11,071 nt of DNA from an uncultured Subdoligranulum sp. (lineage in GTDB: Bacteria; Bacillota_A; Clostridia; Oscillospirales; Ruminococcaceae), in the NCBI RefSeq assembly GCF_937890665.1, contig NZ_CALADU010000015.1:1-11071 (forward strand), in the 5' to 3' direction. Below are positions 6,975-11,071 of the stretch, piece by piece. Position numbers and translations under genes: made by a program. Below the pieces are notes generated by a model. It was not told the origin of the DNA. It made no database searches and saw only the letters and a program-made list of their open reading frames with translations. Numbering within the stretch: the stretch's first letter is position 1; every line of letters begins with the position of its first letter.

Positions 6975-7003
6975 ATTATACCCCGAAACCCTTTTTTAGG
7001 CAA
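6975..7003 (-). promoter_or_regulatory. Promoter of the glutamate-cysteine ligase operon
   Basis: On the minus strand, TTGCCT (-35, 7003-6998), a 17-bp spacer and a perfect TATAAT (-10, 6980-6975) give a start near 6968 and a 40-base leader. No riboswitch or clear operator is visible in the leader. All four genes down to 3293 can be read from it, with no internal terminator seen. Confidence 0.8.
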
Positions 7004-7010
7004 CGGGAAA

Positions 7011-7044
7011 CACAAAAGTTCCCAACCTATTACGGCGGGAACTT
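7011..7044 (-). terminator. Probable terminator after the P1 peptidase gene
   Basis: On the minus strand AAGTTCCC (7044-7037) pairs with GGGAACTT (7023-7016) around a 13-base loop and is followed by a short TTTTGTG tract. The stem begins 7 bases after the peptidase stop. The long loop and short T-run make it a moderate rather than strong terminator. Confidence 0.6.
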
Positions 7045-7051
7045 CTTCGTG

Positions 7052-8014
7052 TTATAACTCTGACGCCGCAGGGAATCCATAGGCACTCTTGGCCGCTTGC
7101 ACAGCACGCACAATCGCCTGCGCCATCACCTGTGCACCCAACGCACCGACAACATCTTGGTCGGCGGACACTTCCCCCAGCGATACCGCATAAATGCTAT
7201 CCCCGTCCGCCGTAGTATGTACCGGGCGAATCGCCCGGGCATATCCATCGTGGGCCATACCTGCTATTTTACACAACTTTGTTTTATCAAACCGTGCGTT
7301 GGTCAGGATCACACCCAACGTGGTATTGCCCACGAATTTATTCTCTACCACCTCGGTTTTCTGCAAAGCCACCTGCTCGGCGTCTAAAAACGTTTTATGG
7401 TCTTCTGCCAACAGTCCAGCAACCTTCTGACCATTTTTCCAATCGTAAATGTCACCCAGCGCGTTGACTGCCACAAGTGCCCCCACTTGAAGATCGCCTA
7501 CCTGTACCGCATAACTGCCGATTCCGGACTTCATGCAATGCTCCATGCCCAACAGTTTTCCCACCGTAGCGCCGGTTCCTGCACCATAGTTTCCATCTTG
7601 GTAGTTTCCCTTTTCTGCATTCTGACAAGCTGCATACGCCATGGCCGCATCCGGCCGCACCTGCGCACTGGCTACCGTCAGATCAAACAGGCAGGACTGA
7701 CACACCAATGGCACCTTCGTTACGCCCACGTCAAAACCGATGTTTCGCTCTTCCAGATACCGCATCACTCCGCCAGCAGCATCCAGTCCGAAAGCGCTGC
7801 CGCCTGATAGCAAGATGGCATGAATTGAGCTTGCCGCCGCCATCGGCTTCAACAGCTCACTTTCCCGCGAAGCCGGCCCGCCGCCGCGAACATCCAGCCC
7901 CGCCGGGGCCCCGTCTTTTCCAAATAGCAGCACCGTGCACCCTGTACCCGCAATTTCATCTTGTGCCTGCCCAATCTGTACATGGGGCAACTCCGTAATG
8001 GCAATCTCTTTCAT
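7052..8014 (-). CDS. P1-family (S58, DmpA/NylC-like) aminopeptidase
   Basis: Members of this family are self-cleaving N-terminal-nucleophile hydrolases (L-aminopeptidase DmpA, beta-peptidyl aminopeptidases, nylon oligomer hydrolase NylC). The 320-residue protein has the family landmarks: DVRGGGPASRESELL (41-55), HAILLSGGSAFGLDAAGGV (65-83), GAGTGATVGK (144-153) and KFVGNTTLGVILTNA (226-240). By analogy with NylC, autocleavage is expected between Asn230 and Thr231, making a roughly 230-residue alpha chain and a 90-residue beta chain with Thr231 as nucleophile. ATG 8014 is chosen because AAAGGAGAG precedes it at good distance; an ATG at 8041 has none. It starts 29 bases after the ogt stop with no terminator between them, so the two genes are probably co-transcribed. 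No signal peptide is seen, so it is likely cytosolic. The physiological substrate is unknown. Confidence 0.9.
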   Translation of the reverse strand: MKEIAITELPHVQIGQAQDEIAGTGCTVLLFGKDGAPAGLDVRGGGPASRESELLKPMAAASSIHAILLSGGSAFGLDAAGGVMRYLEERNIGFDVGVTKVPLVCQSCLFDLTVASAQVRPDAAMAYAACQNAEKGNYQDGNYGAGTGATVGKLLGMEHCMKSGIGSYAVQVGDLQVGALVAVNALGDIYDWKNGQKVAGLLAEDHKTFLDAEQVALQKTEVVENKFVGNTTLGVILTNARFDKTKLCKIAGMAHDGYARAIRPVHTTADGDSIYAVSLGEVSADQDVVGALGAQVMAQAIVRAVQAAKSAYGFPAASEL

Positions 8015-8043
8015 GGTATACTCTCCTTTGGCGTAAAGCATTT

Positions 8044-8607
8044 TTACTTCTCATCGTTTTCCTGCAACGCCCCCGGTCCTGTACGAGGTTTGGGATCGTA
8101 TAAATTTCGGACATCCACCCCTTCGTATTTCAAGAGGCGACGTTTCAAAGCAACCCCACCGTTATAGCCAACAAGGCTGCCGTCCCTTCCTACCACACGG
8201 TGGCACGGAATGATTAAAGAGATAGGATTATGTCCTACCGCACCGCCAACCGCCTGAGCCGACATGTTTTTCCCTTTTTCCTGTGCCATTTCCCGGGCAA
8301 TATCGCCGTAAGTCACCAAAGTGCCGTAGGGAATGTAGCATAGCCGCTCCCACACCTGTTTCCGGAAATCACTTCCCGGTGGATCCAGCCGAATTTCTTG
8401 CGGGGTAGGCCTTTTACCGCAGAAATAGCGATCCAACCAGTCGCATCCCTCTACCAACAGCGGCGCTCGATCATGGCAAGCCGCTTGTGCAAGCAGGCCC
8501 TCTTCCACGGTCTGTCCCGGCAGACAGAGGCGAATCAGTGCATCATCATTGGCCATCAAGAGAATATCCCCCAGCGGAGAATTATATTTTGTGTAATACA
8601 GTGACAA
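8044..8607 (-). CDS. ogt: Methylated-DNA--protein-cysteine S-methyltransferase
   Basis: This suicide DNA-repair enzyme transfers the alkyl group from O6-alkylguanine in DNA to its own cysteine. The protein is 187 residues, normal for Ogt/MGMT. The active-site segment IIPCHRVVGRDGSLVGYNGG (residues 132-151) holds PCHR with acceptor Cys135. The DNA-binding helix-turn-helix region FRKQVWERLCYIPYGTLVTY (81-100), with YGDIA after it, precedes this as usual. The start is probably TTG 8607-8605, preceded by AAGGGGGA about 7 bases upstream and giving the typical N-terminus (M)SLYYTKYNSPLG. The ATG at 8700 would add 31 unrelated residues across AT-rich intergenic sequence. A weak promoter may lie in that stretch (TTGATT 8669-8664 with an AT-rich -10 region near 8640), but I cannot define it well. 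The gene sits 107 bases after the MFS stop and 29 before the peptidase start. Confidence 0.95.
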   Translation of the reverse strand: MSLYYTKYNSPLGDILLMANDDALIRLCLPGQTVEEGLLAQAACHDRAPLLVEGCDWLDRYFCGKRPTPQEIRLDPPGSDFRKQVWERLCYIPYGTLVTYGDIAREMAQEKGKNMSAQAVGGAVGHNPISLIIPCHRVVGRDGSLVGYNGGVALKRRLLKYEGVDVRNLYDPKPRTGPGALQENDEK

Positions 8608-8714
8608 GGCAGTTCCCCCTTTTCCCCCGATTCTTATAGTATATTCTACATTGTAACAGATAGAATCAAAGGATTCCAGTATTCCTACCCAACTGTGCAA
8701 ACTTTTACACGCCT

Positions 8715-9947
8715 TTAGAATCTAGACAACTGTTTGAATAAATTTCGGGAGGAATAAGCCGCAAATAGCACCAAAAGCCCTGTTATACCCAGAACAGCCG
8801 CTGGTGAGCAAAAATCAAACGCAATTCCATACAGCACCTGCCCTAAAGGCTGCACACAGAGCGCCAGCGTCATAACAAACGCCATAACTTTGCCGGTCAA
8901 ACCTTCCGGCGTTCTCTGCTGAATGGCACAGAGCCCCACCACAGAAAACATGCTGCAAGTGGCCTGCCCCACGCATAAACCTGCGAGTAAAACGGCATAA
9001 CATAGCGCTGGCGATAAAACCAACGCAAAAGCCGCTGCTGCCGGCAGTAAGCCCACACCAAAAAGCGCCCACAACCAGTGCTGTTTTCGCAAGGGGATCT
9101 TATCTCCCCAGATTCCGATGAAAAGGCTCCCCATCACGGCTGCCGTCCCCAGCACACTTTCTGCCGCACCATACCACGCGGTCGGCAGTCGCAGAACCGT
9201 GCGAACCAAAAATGGAAGTCCTACTGATACAATCCCTGACGCAAAGAAATTTGTGGCAGCCGCCAGCAATAGAAGCTGGAGTACCATCGGTTCTTCCCGG
9301 CTCAAAAAGTGTATACTTTGTTTGAGGTCCCCACACAAGATTTTGCCCAGCGATTCTTGGGTGGCGTTTGCTGGGGACGGTAATACCAAAAACAGTTCCA
9401 ACAGCGCCGTGCAGAAAAAGCATCCACAGACCAGCATCAGCACAGGCTGAATTCCCAGCAAAGTATAGGCGATACTCCCAGTAAAAGGTGTAACCATCGC
9501 GGCAAGGGCCTGCACTTGATTGGCAACGCTATTGGCTCGCATTAAGTTTTCCCCACGATGCATCTGCGGCACACAGGCCTGAACTGTCGGAGATTCAAAA
9601 GCACCAAATATTCCCAAAATAATTTGTAATATTGTGATGAGTGTCAAATGGTTTGCCGCGCCCCATAATAGCCATACTATCCCAACCGAAATCCCCGATA
9701 AAGTATCCAGCGCTATCATAATCGTTCTCCGATTAATCCGGTCCGCCAGCACACCTCCCACCGGAGAAAGCAATATAACCGGCACTGTGGATGCCGCCAA
9801 AATTGCTGCGAACCGACTTGCCGAACCGGTTTGTTCCAGCACATACATAGAAAGAGCAAATTTTAGAGTGTAGTTCCCCAATAACGAAAAAATTTGCCCC
9901 CACACCAAGAGCGTAAAATTGCGGGTAAAAAGTCGCTTTGCGTGCAT
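8715..9947 (-). CDS. MFS efflux transporter, TetR-controlled
   Basis: This is a proton-driven major facilitator, most like the small-molecule or macrolide exporter branch. The 410-residue protein shows about 12 hydrophobic segments in two halves. Motif A is in the loop between segments 2 and 3, as GGVLADRINRRT (residues 64-75; Asp69, Arg70, Arg73-Arg74). A central basic loop (about 186-215) divides the halves, and the second half repeats a weaker motif A at GIWGDKIPLRKQ. ATG 9947 is preceded by a perfect AGGAGG 7-8 bases upstream. The gene follows tetR on the same strand, separated by a terminator, its own -10 box and two operator-like repeats. Expression is therefore probably induced when the regulator binds a drug or other ligand. 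The exported substrate cannot be read from the sequence. Confidence 0.92.
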   Translation of the reverse strand: MHAKRLFTRNFTLLVWGQIFSLLGNYTLKFALSMYVLEQTGSASRFAAILAASTVPVILLSPVGGVLADRINRRTIMIALDTLSGISVGIVWLLWGAANHLTLITILQIILGIFGAFESPTVQACVPQMHRGENLMRANSVANQVQALAAMVTPFTGSIAYTLLGIQPVLMLVCGCFFCTALLELFLVLPSPANATQESLGKILCGDLKQSIHFLSREEPMVLQLLLLAAATNFFASGIVSVGLPFLVRTVLRLPTAWYGAAESVLGTAAVMGSLFIGIWGDKIPLRKQHWLWALFGVGLLPAAAAFALVLSPALCYAVLLAGLCVGQATCSMFSVVGLCAIQQRTPEGLTGKVMAFVMTLALCVQPLGQVLYGIAFDFCSPAAVLGITGLLVLFAAYSSRNLFKQLSRF

Positions 9948-9968
9948 TTTGTTATCCTCCTATGACTG

Positions 9969-9999
9969 ATTATATCAACCAATACATACCAACGGTATG
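9969..9999 (-). promoter_or_regulatory. MFS pump promoter with extended -10 and overlapping operator
   Basis: On the minus strand TGATATAAT gives an extended -10 (TATAAT at 9974-9969). The -35 position, near 9997-9992, has no consensus hexamer and lies inside the palindromic operator at 9983-9999. A start near 9962 leaves a leader of only about 15 bases, just containing the AGGAGG site. Binding of the regulator to the palindrome should block polymerase. Confidence 0.7.
9983..9999. promoter_or_regulatory. Operator-like palindrome A in front of the MFS gene
   Basis: ACATACC AAC GGTATGT is a perfect 7-bp inverted repeat around 3 bases. Symmetry extends to 10-bp arms over 9981-10003. The size and symmetry suit a TetR-type dimer. 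The GGTATGT half recurs at 10055-10061 and 10781-10787. Confidence 0.8.
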
Positions 10000-10044
10000 T
10001 ATTCAAGCAAAAAGAACACCGCAGCCGCGGCAGTTTCATCATAT

Positions 10045-10061
10045 AGATACTTTTGGTATGT
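10045..10061. promoter_or_regulatory. Operator-like site B between tetR and the MFS gene
   Basis: AGATACT TTT GGTATGT has the same 7-3-7 layout as sites A and C. The right half is identical and the left half degenerate (matches ACATACC at A, A, T, A, C). It lies 10 bases downstream of the tetR terminator stem and 46 bases upstream of site A, which would allow cooperative binding or a roadblock. Confidence 0.55.
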
Positions 10062-10070
10062 ATCATCACA

Positions 10071-10096
10071 AAATAAAATTGCCCGAAGGCAATTTT
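10071..10096 (-). terminator. tetR terminator with UUCG loop, overlapping the stop codon
   Basis: On the minus strand AAAATTGCC (10096-10088), loop TTCG and GGCAATTTT (10083-10075), followed by ATTTTG. The C(UUCG)G loop is an exceptionally stable tetraloop. The stem includes the last two bases of the tetR stop codon (10095-10097), so termination occurs right at the gene end. Confidence 0.85.
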
Positions 10097-10754
10097 ATGT
10101 ATTTTTTTGTTGCTCTTGTTCGATTTCCTCAAAATACGGTTTCAGTTCCTGCAGCATGGCCTCATCTACCAGCGGCAGCCCCATATTGTCCAGCAGTTCC
10201 CCAATAAATCGAAACTTGCGCAGCATCTGCTCGGCGGATGCCGGGTATACAGCGGGTACCATCCACAACCCCGTCAGCAAAATCATGACTTCCGCCAATT
10301 CCTGCGGATATTCGGTATGAATGGAGCCATCTTGTATCCCCTCCTCAATGAATTTTCTCAGATAAGGAACAAGTGTTTTTTGATTCTCTTTGATCATTTC
10401 GGCCAGAAAACGAGGATTTTCCAAGATCGGCATGCTTTGTACCGTGATAGCCATCCGCTCCTCATCTCTTTGGTTCAGCCGGATGGATTCTCGGATTTTT
10501 TCCAGCCCGTTCAAATCACTTCGTTTTGCTGCCGCGGCAAAGGGATTGCTGCGCAAAAACATGCGGTCACTTACTGCATCAATAATTTCTTCTTTCGACT
10601 TAAAGTGGTGGTATACAGCCCCCTTCGTCAAATCCCCCAAAGCATCTACAATATCTTGAATGGTGGTTTGCTCGAACCCCTTCTCTAAAAAGAGACGTTC
10701 TGCCACTTCCAGAATTCGTTCCTCGGTAATCTCTGGATATTTATTACGCGCCAT
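10095..10754 (-). CDS. TetR/AcrR-family transcriptional regulator of the adjacent MFS pump
   Basis: This is a cytosolic ligand-responsive DNA-binding dimer, usually a repressor. The 219-residue protein has the N-terminal TetR helix-turn-helix at about residues 10-56: EERILEVAERLFLEKGFEQT (11-30), TTIQDIVDALGDLTKGAVYHHF, and SKEEIIDAV. It includes the near-universal 'KGA-x-YHHF' recognition-helix end. The remaining 150 or so residues form the divergent helical ligand and dimer domain, with no recognisable ligand signature. ATG 10754 follows GAAGGTGG with short spacing. The gene has its own consensus promoter with an operator-like site over the start point, and sites A and B lie before the downstream pump gene. 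Autoregulation plus control of the pump is the natural reading. Repression, rather than activation, is inferred from operator position. Confidence 0.95.
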   Translation of the reverse strand: MARNKYPEITEERILEVAERLFLEKGFEQTTIQDIVDALGDLTKGAVYHHFKSKEEIIDAVSDRMFLRSNPFAAAAKRSDLNGLEKIRESIRLNQRDEERMAITVQSMPILENPRFLAEMIKENQKTLVPYLRKFIEEGIQDGSIHTEYPQELAEVMILLTGLWMVPAVYPASAEQMLRKFRFIGELLDNMGLPLVDEAMLQELKPYFEEIEQEQQKNT

Positions 10755-10770
10755 AAGCCACCTTCTTCAT

Positions 10771-10787
10771 ACATTCTTTTGGTATGT
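10771..10787. promoter_or_regulatory. Operator-like site C at the tetR start point
   Basis: ACATTCT TTT GGTATGT follows the same 7-3-7 layout as site A, with an identical right half and a left half differing at two positions (ACATTCT against ACATACC). It begins 5 bases downstream of the tetR -10 box and covers the expected transcription start near 10785, so bound regulator would repress its own gene. Confidence 0.65.
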
Positions 10788-10791
10788 TTAG

Positions 10792-10820
10792 ATTATAGCA
10801 GATGCTATGGTCCTCGTCAA
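10792..10820 (-). promoter_or_regulatory. tetR promoter
   Basis: On the minus strand, TTGACG (-35, 10820-10815), a 17-bp spacer and a perfect TATAAT (-10, 10797-10792). This is the same arrangement as the metK promoter. Operator-like site C sits immediately downstream. Confidence 0.87.
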
Positions 10821-10927
10821 ACATTTATTTTTAGAATATAACACCATTTACAGGCGGGTTTATTTCGCTAATCTTTTGTGACACCGTTTGGCTTATCCTA
10901 CCATGTGAACACGCTTTTTCATTAAGA

Positions 10928-10956
10928 TTGACGTTTGTAGTACAGTATGCTATTGT
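10928..10956 (+). promoter_or_regulatory. Upstream promoter of a tandem pair reading rightward
   Basis: TTGACG (10928-10933), a 17-bp spacer and TATTGT (10951-10956). No open reading frame or RNA gene is visible downstream inside the window, so its gene lies past the right edge. Confidence 0.6.
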
Positions 10957-10960
10957 TTTA

Positions 10961-10988
10961 TTGAAAAATCCCCTGTTTTGTTTATACT
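10961..10988 (+). promoter_or_regulatory. Downstream promoter of a tandem pair reading rightward
   Basis: TTGAAA (10961-10966), a 16-bp spacer and TATACT (10983-10988). It directly follows the first promoter in the same direction. Closely stacked promoters are typical of rRNA operons. Confidence 0.6.
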
Positions 10989-11071
10989 TGTAGAGCACTA
11001 ACACTATTTATTTTTAACTCAAACTTCGCACATAAATTTTAGCTATGCACCTTGAAAATTCAATATCTGGC
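10989..11071 (+). other. Possible rRNA operon leader (box at 11047-11064), runs off right edge
   Basis: From 10755 to the end there is no credible gene, only the tetR promoter region and the tandem promoters. Near the right edge GCACCTTGAAAATTCAAT (11047-11064) resembles the 'CCTTGAAAA-x-T-x-AAT' box found in leaders and spacers of Firmicute rRNA operons, before 16S or 23S rRNA. With the two stacked promoters upstream this suggests an rRNA operon begins just outside. No mature rRNA sequence is seen, so this stays tentative. Confidence 0.4.

Noticed and set aside
7223..7237. CGGGCGA-A-TCGCCCG inverted repeat
   Set aside because: It is inside the P1 peptidase coding region with no following T-run, so it is not a terminator and needs no special explanation.
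8690..8733. Possible hairpin from two CAACTGT copies between the MFS and ogt genes
   Set aside because: The copies are direct, not inverted, so they cannot form a stem. No terminator is supported here.
1..11071. CRISPR arrays, insertion sequences, tRNA genes, phage genes
   Set aside because: No regularly spaced repeats, transposase frames, terminal inverted repeats or cloverleaf sequences were seen; the window reads as ordinary chromosomal operons.

Overview
The window looks like chromosomal DNA from a low- to mid-GC Gram-positive anaerobe, most likely a Clostridia / Oscillospiraceae (Ruminococcaceae)-type gut Firmicute. Support for this: strong GGAGG-type ribosome binding sites, TTGACG/TATAAT promoters, an S-box (SAM-I) riboswitch on metK, an FMN riboswitch on an ECF-type riboflavin transporter gene, and intrinsic terminators. 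This is inferred from gene content and style, not from a database match.

Layout, left to right. (1) 1-1160, minus strand: the N-terminal three quarters of metK (S-adenosylmethionine synthetase), preceded by a terminator, a SAM-I riboswitch and a consensus promoter. (2) 1195-2112, minus strand: ribU (riboflavin ECF S component) behind an FMN riboswitch and terminator. Its promoter interleaves with the divergent promoter of a plus-strand MscS-type mechanosensitive channel gene (2168-3223). A bidirectional terminator at 3240-3275 separates that gene from the next operon. (3) 7003-3293, minus strand: a tight four-gene operon encoding a plant-type glutamate-cysteine ligase, an ATP-grasp ligase resembling the glutathionylspermidine-synthase group, a DinB-fold protein and a small lipoprotein. 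(4) 8607-7052, minus strand: an O6-alkylguanine-DNA alkyltransferase (ogt) starting at TTG, and a P1-family (S58/DmpA-like) aminopeptidase. (5) 10820-8715, minus strand: a TetR regulator followed by an MFS efflux pump. Three related 17-bp operator-like sequences lie in front of tetR and in front of the pump gene. (6) 10821-11071: no gene. It holds two tandem plus-strand promoters and a short box resembling the conserved leader/spacer box of Firmicute rRNA operons, so an rRNA operon may start just past the right edge.

The most interesting system is the operon at 3293-7003. Gamma-glutamylcysteine synthesis, a second amide-forming ligase that is not recognisably GshB or GshF, and a DinB-fold protein (a superfamily that includes bacillithiol, mycothiol and glutathione S-transferases) together suggest a self-contained pathway. 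It would make, and possibly use, a glutathione-like low-molecular-weight thiol or gamma-glutamyl conjugate in an anaerobe. The gene arrangement is seen directly; the product and pathway are inference.
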